13,934 bases of DNA from an uncultured Ruminococcus sp. (lineage in GTDB: Bacteria; Bacillota; Clostridia; Oscillospirales; Acutalibacteraceae). The first letter of the stretch is position 1, and each line of letters starts with the position of its first letter. The notes under the pieces are model-generated. The model was given only the letters and a program-made list of their open reading frames with translations. It made no database searches and was not told where the DNA came from. Both the position numbers and the translations under genes were made by a program. Where the stretch lies: assembly GCA_902773045.1 (NCBI GenBank), contig CACYDE010000003.1, positions 1 to 13,934 on the forward strand. The letters are read 5' to 3'. This document shows positions 7,347 to 13,934 of the stretch, piece by piece.

Positions 7347-10300
7347 TTACTGGTTAATAACCTTATTGATATGATCGCAGTTGTGATCGTTGAATTCAAA
7401 CCTCAAAGAACCTTCATTGAGAACAACAACCGTATTAGCCATAACGGTAAACTTCCTGATAAGTTCCTTGTAGGATACTATTTCATAGTCCTTAACGATA
7501 TCAAACTTATCGCCGAAGAATCTTTTCATTTCAAAAACATCACTGAAAACAAGAACACGTTTCACTCCGTTTTTGCTGTCGATAGTTATCGGACGTTTGT
7601 TATCCTTGTCATAAGCGAGAAGCGGAAGAATATATCTTGCCGTTGTGAACTCTCTGATCATCATTTTCTCAAGAGCCTGGATCTCCTGCTTACGCTTCGG
7701 GTTGTCATGCTTCGACTGGAGCTTCTGGAAGAGCGTGGTCATATTAAACATCAGTTCCGGATTTGTGATCGGAATAGAAACAAACTCTCTGTCATTTACA
7801 TCAAGCATATCTGCAATAGTATCAGTTGAGATAATGACCCAGTTAGCAGTTTCATCGAGAACAAGATCCTGGATCCCGTGACGCTTATATTCAAAAAGCA
7901 TCGAGAAAAGCTCTTCGTTCTTATATTCCTTGACGAAAACTTCAATACCGTTTTTAGCAAAATTCTCAACAGACTTATCGGCAAATTCCTTTTCGGAGAA
8001 GATATGACCCTTATTGTTTCCGTCGATGAGAATATGCTTTGTGTGAGCGTCAAACTCGGCGTACATAACATCCGCTTCCGCTATCATCTTCGCAAGAGTC
8101 CTGTAATTTTCGTTCAGCTTATCTCTGAGGATCTGGGCAACTCTCATATCCGGCTCGATTTCGAGATCCCTTGCTATAACCATGGTCGCAGTGGCCTGTG
8201 ACTGAATAGTCATTCTGGGAACAGGCTTCTTTTCTTCCTCATCATCGCTCGAAACATTCATCATCAGACTCGAAAGATCAAGCATATTCTCTGTATCATT
8301 TTCAAAAGCGAGATCACTCAGCGTATCATTAAGCGGATTGCTATCCGAATCCAACGACACCGGATTTTCAACAGGCTTGATGAACTCATCAGCCGGTTTT
8401 TTCTGAGGCGCTGGATTAAACGTTGAACCGACAGGCGGCGTTGTTGTCGTCCGAGAGCTTCCGAAGGAAGATGTCAGCCCTCCTCCGAACTTACTGTCCT
8501 CAAAAGTTTTGTAAGCCTTGCTGGGAATAGACGAACGATTCGATGTATCAACAATATCCTGACTGGGATCATCGGGGATAAATATCGGCATCGAAACCTT
8601 GAAAGTCTTCTTCTTTGCAGGAGTTCCGTCCGCATTATCTCCGCCGGTAGTGATAACTATCTCGGGAGAAGAAGATTTATTTATTTCGGCTTTAGGTGCA
8701 GGCGCTGCCACAGGGGCTTCTACCACGGGCGCAGGAGCTGCCACAGGTGTTTCGACTACGGGCGCAGGCGCTGCCACAGGGGCTTCTACCACGGGCGCAG
8801 GCGCTGCTGCAGATGTTTCGACTACGGGCGCAGGCGCTGCCGCAGGTGTTTCGACTACGGGCGCAGGCGCTGCCGCAGGGGCTTCTACCACGGGCGCAGG
8901 CGCTGCCACAGGGGCTTCAACTACGGGCGAAGACATTTCCGTCACAGCCGTTTCGACGGCTGTTTCAGATCCTTCTGCGGGAACTTCGATAACTTCAACT
9001 TCTTCATACTCTTCTTCATAAGGAACAGCCGCAGCCATCATACGATCAACATCAACAAGATCACGGTCGTAATTCGGAGTCACGCCTCTGAGGATCATCT
9101 TATTCATAATGAATCCGAGACTGGATGGATTGATTATAAAGTGAGTAATATTATAATAATTCAGAAGAAGCCTTGTTTCGATCTCATAAAGGCCTCTGAA
9201 CGGCATTCCGACACTTCTTGCTTCCGTAAAGTCGGTGAATACAGGGCAGAAACAAGCGTAACCGTCCGTAATGACAAGCGGCTTGAAATCCTCGATATTC
9301 TCATCGGCGATTTCCGTAATATCGTCATTCAAAGCGTATGTATAAACTTTGCTTCCCAGGAAGGACGCAGCAATAGTTTCTCTGAGAGCGTCGTCCTTCT
9401 TCTGCATGAAGTTCAATATTTTGAAGTATAGCTTAGGAGCGATGACTCCCTCTGTCTTTACATGTTCGTCAAAATCCTGAGGTGAAAAAACATGACTGCT
9501 GTCATTGTTGATTATAATCTTCTTGAGTCCGAATCGTTTCAGATCGTCAAAGAACATACCCTTGTCATCTATCGTCTGAACAGCAGTTTCTTCAAGACCG
9601 ATCTCTGCGGCACGCTTGACCGTGCAGACATTAACGCAGAACTCATCGTCGAGATACGGATAATTTGTAACCGTTGAATATGTGCAGTAAAGCTCATCAG
9701 CCGCAACAACATCGTCAATTACCTTCTGAACAGGATCGACAGGTTTAAATTCCATTTTCTCTTTGATGAGCTGTTCTACGCACTCGGAACAGAAATTGCG
9801 GTTGTCAAAGAGCAAGAGATCGGATTCACTGAATTCTTTTCCGCAGATAGCGCACTTTGAAACACGGTTCGATGAATTCGGACGGCGTTTCTTTGAAGCA
9901 ACATCGGAATTTGAAGCTTCGGTCACAGGCGGCATATTCGTCTTTGTTGAAGTTGTCTCGACTGCGGCCGTCGTTGATTTTTCCGTTCTCGAGATAAGAT
10001 AATCGTAAACCTCGCCCTTATCGTTTTTCACGATCTCGATCGCGAAATTTTTCGGATTCTTCTGACGGTTTTTCCACATATTCAGCTCGCGAAGCTCGAT
10101 CGGAGCGACCTCACCGCCAATAACTTTAAATGTCTTTCCCGAACGTGTGTCCTTATAAAGACTGAAATACTCATTCTCAACTACGATCGACATCGACGGG
10201 GTTTCCTCAAACTTTATTCTGCTCGCCGTCGATCCGCTGACTTTCGATTCCGTTGCGGCAGGCGCTCCTACAGGTGCAGTCACCGCAGGTTTCGGCGCAG

Positions 10301-11894
10301 GCTTCGAATCGGTATCGGCGCTTTGGGTTGGCTGACGGCTGCCGGGCTGAGGCGAAGCGCTTTCTCTCACAGGAGGAACGTAATCATTCGCAGGAGGAAC
10401 ATACGGAGCAGCAGGCGCAACGGCAGGAGCCTTCGTCAGCGATCCGTCCTCGTTAATTCTTGAAATTATAAAGTCAACCGATTTTCCCGTTTTGTCCTTA
10501 ACAACATCAACGGAGAAGTTGTTCGGATTCTTCTGACGGTTTTTCCAGAAATTCAGTTCACGAAGCTCGATCGGAGCTATCATACCGTCAATAACTTTGA
10601 ATGTTTTTCCCGAACGTTTATCCTTATATATCTTGCAGAACTCCGTTTCGAGAACGACTTCCGTAGTCGGAGTCTCTTCAAACGGAACTCGGTTGGTCGG
10701 CATATCTCCGATCGAATTGGTAACGTTCGGAACAGCTTTTGCTGCAGCCGATCTGTTTGAAGTATTCTGAGCGTTCGATGATGTTTTTGCAGGAGTTTCC
10801 TGCGGTTCGGATTTTTGCAGATTGCGAACCGCAGCGCGTTCCGACATGGGCTTTTCATCCTGCTTCACTGCTGCAGGTTTTTTTTCGGCAGCAGGCTGAG
10901 CAGGCGCAGATGCAGCTGCCGGTGCAGGTGCAGATGTCGCTGCCGGTGCAGGTGCAGATGTCGCTGCCGGTGCAGGTGCAGATGTCGCTGCCGGTGCAGG
11001 CGCAGATGTCGCTGCCGGTGCAGGTGCAGATGTCGCTGCCGGTGCAGGTGCAGATGTCGCTGCCGGTGCAGGCGCAGGTGCAGGTGCAGCTTTGTTTTCA
11101 ACGGAAGCTGTTGGCTTCTGTGCGGCAGCCCTTGAAATCAAATAATCAACAATGTTCCCGGCGGAATCCTTCACGATCTCAACGTTAAAGTTTCCGGGGG
11201 CTTTTTGTCTGTTTTTCCAAAAATTCAACTCTCGAAGTTCAATTGATGCAACTTCGCCGTTAATTACTTTAAATGTTTTTCCCGAACGTTTATCTTTATA
11301 TATATCACAGAAACCTGTATCTGCTCCATCCACAACCTTTTCCATTGAAGGCGTCAGTTCAAATTTAATTCTGCTCGGAAGCTTTGCATCGGGAGGAAGT
11401 ATAGTTTCCTTGGTTGAACCTGAGCCGGATGCTTTTGCAGATCCATTCGCCGGCGCGGCAGAAACGGCAGGCGCGGGACGTGAAGCCGCAGGCGCTGCAG
11501 AGGCAGCAGGCGCGGGACGTGGAGCTGCAGGCGCTGCAGAAACAGCAGGCGCGGGACGTGAAGCCGCAGGCGCTGCAGGCTCGGCAGGTGTCTGAGCGGG
11601 AGCGCCCCCGTTTTGAGATACCCTTGAGATCGCATAATCATAAACTTTGCCGTTAGCGTCTTTCAAAGGTTCGACCTTAAAGTTTTTCGGCATTTTCTGT
11701 CTGCCTTTCCACATGTTGAGTTCACGAAGCTCCAGCGGAACCTCTTCATCGTTGATAACTTTAAAGGTTTTTCCCATTCTCGTATCTCTGTAGACTGCAA
11801 AATACTCGTTTTCGACAACAAGAACGGTGTTCTCGGTCTTTTCAAATTTAATTCTGTCATTATTTTGTTTACTATCTTTAGTAACATCACGCAT
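7347..11894 (-). CDS. Large four-repeat protein with zinc site and two SseB-like regions
   Basis: This 1515-residue protein has no signal peptide or membrane helix, so it is probably cytoplasmic. It starts with four copies of a ~80-residue domain at about 14-92, 174-256, 401-479 and 558-636, with the pattern RIxFE..., YKDxRSGKTFKVI, ELRELNxWKxRQKxPxNF, VKDxxGxxxDYLISR. I do not recognise this domain. Ala/Pro linkers separate the copies. A CxxC...CxxC zinc site (C681, C684, C702, C705) follows, then a region (~717-937) with an SseB-like motif (VITDGYACFCPVFTDFTEA, then FIINPSSLGF). After a second Ala/Pro/Val repeat stretch (~990-1067) and an acidic Ser/Asp linker comes a second SseB-like region (~1232-1507: TTARYILPLL, RVLVFSDVFEMKRFF, TVVVLNEGSL). 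The start at 11894 has AAGGAG 8 nt upstream; the GTG three codons earlier overlaps that site. It is transcribed alone. SseB assignments are by motif; the function is unknown, perhaps scaffold or kinase client. Confidence 0.9.
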   Translation of the reverse strand: MRDVTKDSKQNNDRIKFEKTENTVLVVENEYFAVYRDTRMGKTFKVINDEEVPLELRELNMWKGRQKMPKNFKVEPLKDANGKVYDYAISRVSQNGGAPAQTPAEPAAPAASRPAPAVSAAPAAPRPAPAASAAPAASRPAPAVSAAPANGSAKASGSGSTKETILPPDAKLPSRIKFELTPSMEKVVDGADTGFCDIYKDKRSGKTFKVINGEVASIELRELNFWKNRQKAPGNFNVEIVKDSAGNIVDYLISRAAAQKPTASVENKAAPAPAPAPAATSAPAPAATSAPAPAATSAPAPAATSAPAPAATSAPAPAATSAPAPAAASAPAQPAAEKKPAAVKQDEKPMSERAAVRNLQKSEPQETPAKTSSNAQNTSNRSAAAKAVPNVTNSIGDMPTNRVPFEETPTTEVVLETEFCKIYKDKRSGKTFKVIDGMIAPIELRELNFWKNRQKNPNNFSVDVVKDKTGKSVDFIISRINEDGSLTKAPAVAPAAPYVPPANDYVPPVRESASPQPGSRQPTQSADTDSKPAPKPAVTAPVGAPAATESKVSGSTASRIKFEETPSMSIVVENEYFSLYKDTRSGKTFKVIGGEVAPIELRELNMWKNRQKNPKNFAIEIVKNDKGEVYDYLISRTEKSTTAAVETTSTKTNMPPVTEASNSDVASKKRRPNSSNRVSKCAICGKEFSESDLLLFDNRNFCSECVEQLIKEKMEFKPVDPVQKVIDDVVAADELYCTYSTVTNYPYLDDEFCVNVCTVKRAAEIGLEETAVQTIDDKGMFFDDLKRFGLKKIIINNDSSHVFSPQDFDEHVKTEGVIAPKLYFKILNFMQKKDDALRETIAASFLGSKVYTYALNDDITEIADENIEDFKPLVITDGYACFCPVFTDFTEARSVGMPFRGLYEIETRLLLNYYNITHFIINPSSLGFIMNKMILRGVTPNYDRDLVDVDRMMAAAVPYEEEYEEVEVIEVPAEGSETAVETAVTEMSSPVVEAPVAAPAPVVEAPAAAPAPVVETPAAAPAPVVETSAAAPAPVVEAPVAAPAPVVETPVAAPAPVVEAPVAAPAPKAEINKSSSPEIVITTGGDNADGTPAKKKTFKVSMPIFIPDDPSQDIVDTSNRSSIPSKAYKTFEDSKFGGGLTSSFGSSRTTTTPPVGSTFNPAPQKKPADEFIKPVENPVSLDSDSNPLNDTLSDLAFENDTENMLDLSSLMMNVSSDDEEEKKPVPRMTIQSQATATMVIARDLEIEPDMRVAQILRDKLNENYRTLAKMIAEADVMYAEFDAHTKHILIDGNNKGHIFSEKEFADKSVENFAKNGIEVFVKEYKNEELFSMLFEYKRHGIQDLVLDETANWVIISTDTIADMLDVNDREFVSIPITNPELMFNMTTLFQKLQSKHDNPKRKQEIQALEKMMIREFTTARYILPLLAYDKDNKRPITIDSKNGVKRVLVFSDVFEMKRFFGDKFDIVKDYEIVSYKELIRKFTVMANTVVVLNEGSLRFEFNDHNCDHINKVINQ
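8698..8928. repeat. 33-bp in-frame tandem repeat, seven copies
   Basis: Seven consecutive 33-bp units encode an 11-residue motif, APVVEAPVAAP with E/T/S and A/V variants, in the linker between the two SseB-like regions. Units differ at few positions, mostly GCC/GCT and ACT/GCT-type swaps that keep the frame. Copy number is likely to vary between strains by slippage. Confidence 0.95.
10915..11082. repeat. 24-bp in-frame tandem repeat, six copies plus one degenerate
   Basis: Six 24-bp units, nearly identical apart from one T/C change, plus a degenerate seventh, encode an 8-residue SAPAPAAT motif in the linker between domain copies 2 and 3. The near-identity at DNA level points to recent expansion. 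Confidence 0.95.
11461..11577. repeat. 39-bp in-frame tandem repeat, three copies
   Basis: Three 39-bp units encode a 13-residue Ala/Pro/Arg/Ser motif (RPAPAVSAAPAAS-like) in the linker between domain copies 1 and 2. Units 1 and 3 differ at a single position. Confidence 0.93.
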
Positions 11895-11915
11895 CAGAAT
11901 CACTCCTTCATTAAA

Positions 11916-11944
11916 ATTTTACTATATTTTAGATTTTTTTTCAA
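11916..11944 (-). promoter_or_regulatory. Sigma-A promoter of the large repeat-protein gene
   Basis: TTGAAA (11939-11944) and TAAAAT (11916-11921) are 17 bp apart on the minus strand. Transcription would start near 11909, immediately before the AAGGAG ribosome binding site (11903-11908), giving a very short leader of about 15 nt. Confidence 0.65.
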
Positions 11945-12027
11945 TAGATTTTATAACAAATTCGGCAATCTTTTTTCATTTTTTAAAAGTTTTTTTTAAA
12001 ACTATACAAATTGGGAGTGTGAATTTT

Positions 12028-12084
12028 ATGCAAATAGCAAATTATATAGGTATGAATATTCACGGAAAACGAAGATACATATAA
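12028..12084 (+). CDS. 18-codon mini-ORF upstream of mazF, possible leader peptide
   Basis: ATG at 12028 opens an 18-residue ORF (MQIANYIGMNIHGKRRYI) with a good ribosome binding site. The 17 bases GGAGTGTGAATTTTATG (12014-12030) match the mazF initiation region at 12259-12275 at 16 of 17 positions. The peptide ends in a basic stretch, and its ORF contains a TACAT, the sequence that the Bacillus EndoA toxin cleaves in RNA. It could be a leader peptide, the relic of a decayed gene, or chance. No convincing plus-strand promoter is visible upstream. Confidence 0.35.
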   Translation: MQIANYIGMNIHGKRRYI

Positions 12085-12229
12085 TAAAAACAGCAAACGC
12101 ACAATCTTTTCGCGCTGTCAAAGAACATTATACGAAAAAATTTAATAATATATTACAGGCAGACTGTATAAAATCAACCAAACACGGCTAAAATAACAAC
12201 GAAGGCAGCAGTCCTCAAAACAAACATAT

Positions 12230-12250
12230 TGCTGACATTACACGTCAGTA
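12230..12250 (+). promoter_or_regulatory. Inverted repeat just before the mazF ribosome binding site
   Basis: CTGAC and GTCAG (12232-12236, 12244-12248) flank a 7-nt loop. In RNA the stem extends to 8 pairs including one G-U (12230-12250). It ends 8 nt before the GGAG of mazF, so it could be an operator or a hairpin affecting ribosome access. The rest of 11895-12272 holds the mini-ORF and the divergent minus-strand promoter, and nothing else I can support. Confidence 0.35.
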
Positions 12251-12272
12251 AAAAAATCGGAGTGTGAAATTT

Positions 12273-12617
12273 ATGAATATCAAACGGGGAGATATTTTCT
12301 ACGCTGATCTCAGCCCTGTAGTCGGGTCGGAACAAGGCGGCGTCAGACCTGTTTTAATCGTTCAGAACGATGTCGGAAACCGTTACAGTCCAACCGTCAT
12401 TGCCGCTGCGATCACAAGCAAGCAGGATAAGGCAAGTATGCCCACTCACATAAGACTGGGCGCTGTGACGGGCGGCTTGGCGAAGGATTCCGTCGTTCTT
12501 CTTGAACAGATCAGAACGATCGACAAAAGAAGACTCAAGGAAAAAATGGGCTGTCTTGACAACGGTTCAATGGGAAAAATAGACGAAGCGATCTCGATCA
12601 GTTTCGGATTAACATAA
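12273..12617 (+). CDS. ndoA: MazF/EndoA-family endoribonuclease toxin
   Basis: The 114-residue product is an mRNA interferase of the MazF/PemK fold, closely resembling Bacillus EndoA, which cleaves single-stranded RNA at UACAU. It has the N-terminal signature RGDIFYADLSPVVGSEQGGVRP (~5-26), RPVLIVQND, AAAITSK (~44-50) and VVLLEQIRTIDKRRL (~74-88). Arg25 and Thr48, catalytic in EndoA, are at the same positions, so it should be active. The start at 12273 has CGGAG about 9 nt upstream; the GTG at 12264 lies within that spacer. It is the only protein gene here on the plus strand. No antitoxin-like ORF (NdoAI or CopG/RHH type) precedes or follows it, which is unusual for Bacillus but may be normal for some Clostridia. 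The cleavage motif of this enzyme is inferred, not seen. Confidence 0.95.
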   Translation: MNIKRGDIFYADLSPVVGSEQGGVRPVLIVQNDVGNRYSPTVIAAAITSKQDKASMPTHIRLGAVTGGLAKDSVVLLEQIRTIDKRRLKEKMGCLDNGSMGKIDEAISISFGLT

Positions 12618-12632
12618 TATCTCTAAAAAAGA

Positions 12633-12674
12633 AGCTGTCGGCTGAAATAATCAACCGACAGCTGTTTTGTTATA
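12633..12674. terminator. Bidirectional terminator between mazF and the cyclophilin gene
   Basis: A perfect 9-bp stem (AGCTGTCGG 12633-12641, CCGACAGCT 12655-12663), with further pairs inside, has T-rich DNA after it on the plus strand (GTTTTGTTATAATTTT) and TTCTTTTTT after it on the minus strand. It lies between two convergent stop codons and serves both genes. Confidence 0.85.
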
Positions 12675-12683
12675 ATTTTAAAA

Positions 12684-13604
12684 TTACTCTCCGTATGTCG
12701 TGATCTCAACGGAATCAATAATTACATCTTCAATGGGTTTGTTGTTTCCGTCTGTTGCGACTGCGGCGATCTTGTCAACAACGTCCATTCCATCAATGAC
12801 CTGAGCGAAAACAGTATGTCCTCTGTCGGCAGCGTTAAATGCGCCGTCAAGAGTCGGATTTCCGCCTTCTTTCTCGTAAAGCTTACGAATATCATCGGTC
12901 ACAAGATCGGTATTATAGAAACCGATATACGAGACAGCATTGAATATCTGATCGAGCTGACCTGCGTCCTGATACTGACAGATAGCGTCATAAACCTGCT
13001 CCCACTGTGCGTCAAGCATCTCAAAGTTTGCCGTTTTCGACTGATTGATGAAGAACTGCGAGCCATTAGTATCCTTACCGCTGTTTGCCATAGCGACAGA
13101 ACCTCGGATATTGAAAAGCTTATTGGAGAATTCATCCTCGAAAGAACCTCCGCTGACGCTCTCACCACCGGTTCCGTTTCCTTTAGGATCACCGCCCTGG
13201 ATCATGAAATCATTCATAACTCTGTGGAAAATAAGTCCGTCATAATAGCCGTCGCGTGAATGGGTGATAAAATTCTCAACTGCCTTTGGAGCAGCCTCGG
13301 GGAAAAATCTCATAGTGATATCGCCCATGCTTGTGTGGAGAATAGCTATCTCCTCGCCCACATCGGGAGTTTCAAGCTGATAGCCCACTTCATGGTCTTT
13401 ATCGTCAAGATAATCGGCAACAAGTCCGAGTTCTTCCAGATCGTATTTCTTCGATTCATTAGCCGAGGAAGAAGCGGAAGTTTTTTCTTCGGACGCCTTT
13501 GAAGGCGCGTCCGTTTCCGAACCGGTGTTATCACCGCAGCCTGTCATAAAAGAACAGAAAGCCACGGAAACGGCAAGAACAAATGCAGCATACTTTTTGT
13601 ACAT
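12684..13604 (-). CDS. Cyclophilin-type peptidyl-prolyl isomerase lipoprotein
   Basis: This 306-residue protein should catalyse cis-trans isomerisation of peptidyl-proline bonds and help fold proteins outside the membrane. It starts with a lipoprotein signal peptide (MYKKYAAFVLAVSVAFCSFMTGC) whose lipobox Cys is residue 23, then a Ser/Thr/Glu-rich tether to ~55. The cyclophilin domain (~84-304) keeps FHRV (Arg128), FMIQGGDP (Phe133, Gln136), the MANSG strand (~172-176), GSQFFI (Gln183, Phe185), and HTVFAQVIDGMDVV (~263-276). Between QFFI and HTVFA lies an extra block of about 55-60 residues (~190-260) where the usual active-site Trp loop would be. The start at 13604 has AAAGGAGAG 6 nt upstream; the longer ORF start at 13739 would add a non-signal extension through the promoter and is rejected. 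It is monocistronic. Confidence 0.95.
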   Translation of the reverse strand: MYKKYAAFVLAVSVAFCSFMTGCGDNTGSETDAPSKASEEKTSASSSANESKKYDLEELGLVADYLDDKDHEVGYQLETPDVGEEIAILHTSMGDITMRFFPEAAPKAVENFITHSRDGYYDGLIFHRVMNDFMIQGGDPKGNGTGGESVSGGSFEDEFSNKLFNIRGSVAMANSGKDTNGSQFFINQSKTANFEMLDAQWEQVYDAICQYQDAGQLDQIFNAVSYIGFYNTDLVTDDIRKLYEKEGGNPTLDGAFNAADRGHTVFAQVIDGMDVVDKIAAVATDGNNKPIEDVIIDSVEITTYGE

Positions 13605-13656
13605 AATTTTCTCTCCTTTAAATTTTATAAAAATACATATAATCTTAATCTCATAT

Positions 13657-13685
13657 ATTTTAACCCATTTTAATTTTTTTTGCAA
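13657..13685 (-). promoter_or_regulatory. Sigma-A promoter of the cyclophilin gene
   Basis: TTGCAA (13680-13685) and TAAAAT (13657-13662) are 17 bp apart on the minus strand. Transcription would start near 13650, giving a leader of about 46 nt before the lipoprotein start. Confidence 0.6.
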
Positions 13686-13762
13686 CACTTTTATTATTAA
13701 TTGTAATTTACATTTTGTAAATATAAAGCTGTCAAACACTGTTCATTTTTACGAAAATGGTG

Positions 13763-13934
13763 TATAATGGAAATGCTTTACGTGTCGCTTGGCCGCCGGT
13801 CAGGTTCGTGAAGTTATGTAACTTAAACTCCCCATACTCAAAATTAAAATGAATGTAGAGTCTATCGTGGGTTGTCAATATAAAGAATAGTTTTCGCTGT
13901 CGAATCCGAGATTGTTCTTCGATCAAAGCTATTG
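13763..13934 (+). ncRNA. Candidate 6S-like structured RNA, running to or past the window edge
   Basis: A perfect TATAAT (13763-13768, weak -35 TGTTCA at 13740-13745) is followed by about 165 bases with no plausible ORF that fold as one long rod. Nested pairings are AATGCTTT (13772-13779) with AAAGC(T)ATT (13925-13933), GTCG (13784-13787) with CGAT (13920-13923), CTTGG (13788-13792) with CCGAG (13906-13910), then a large bubble, then CCCA...ACTC (13831-13839) with GAGT...TGGG (13858-13871) at the apex. The 5' side of the bubble holds a small hairpin AAGTTATGTAACTT (13811-13824). A closing stem, a big central bubble and an apical stem at about 160-190 nt is the 6S RNA plan, which sequesters sigma-A RNA polymerase. 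The identity is tentative; it could be another structured RNA. Confidence 0.45.

Noticed and set aside
8698..8928. Regular direct repeats that could suggest a CRISPR array
   Set aside because: Units are contiguous without unique spacers, stay in frame and encode an Ala/Pro/Val linker.
8599..9021. 140-codon Gly/Ala/Thr-rich plus-strand ORF
   Set aside because: It is the antisense of the 33-bp repeat region; its regular composition comes from the repeat.
10739..11188. Plus-strand ORFs with Cys-Arg or Gln-Val repeats
   Set aside because: They are other-frame readings of the 24-bp repeat inside the large minus-strand gene and have no ribosome binding site.
13605..13739. N-terminal extension of the cyclophilin ORF to 13739
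   Set aside because: It would run through the promoter and bury the lipoprotein signal peptide; the ATG at 13604 has a strong ribosome binding site.

Overview
The window looks like chromosomal DNA of a Clostridia-type Firmicute, most likely a Ruminococcus/Oscillospiraceae relative. The evidence is moderate G+C genes between AT-rich spacers, strong AGGAG-type ribosome binding sites, sigma-A promoters with TAAAAT -10 boxes and 17-bp spacers, and families typical of the group: YerC, Hsp33, an EndoA-type MazF, PASTA kinases and a cyclophilin lipoprotein. I see no tRNA, rRNA, IS element, phage gene or CRISPR array. The taxonomic reading is inference.

Layout. Two paralogous membrane Ser/Thr kinases with N-terminal zinc ribbons lie on the minus strand (40-1635 and 1741-4344). 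The upstream one carries PASTA repeats and a C-terminal discoidin-like domain outside the cell. Next, also on the minus strand, is a compact operon, yerC - methyltransferase - hslO (6791 to 4708), closed by a 12-bp-stem terminator (4575-4643). Its 555-bp leader holds two promoters. In one, a perfect 16-bp dyad fills the -35/-10 spacer, and a doubtful 62-codon Cys-rich ORF follows it. A 1515-residue protein (7347-11894, minus) has four copies of an unrecognised ~80-residue domain, a four-Cys zinc site and two SseB-like regions, separated by Ala/Pro linkers encoded by tandem DNA repeats. Divergent from it is the only protein gene on the plus strand, a mazF/ndoA toxin (12273-12617) with no visible antitoxin, preceded by an 18-codon ORF whose ribosome-binding region is a near-copy of that of mazF. 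mazF converges on a cyclophilin-type lipoprotein gene (12684-13604, minus) across a bidirectional terminator. The right edge holds a likely structured RNA (about 13771 onward, plus) that folds like a 6S RNA.

How the genes may work together. The two kinases are probably co-transcribed and couple cell-surface sensing to cytoplasmic phosphorylation. The large repeat protein is a plausible cytoplasmic scaffold or kinase client, but that link rests only on proximity and a shared zinc-ribbon style. yerC, the methyltransferase and hslO form a separate regulatory and redox-stress unit. The most novel items are the four-repeat SseB-like protein, the kinase ectodomain, the dyad-containing promoter, the orphan mazF with its mini-ORF, and the 6S-like RNA.
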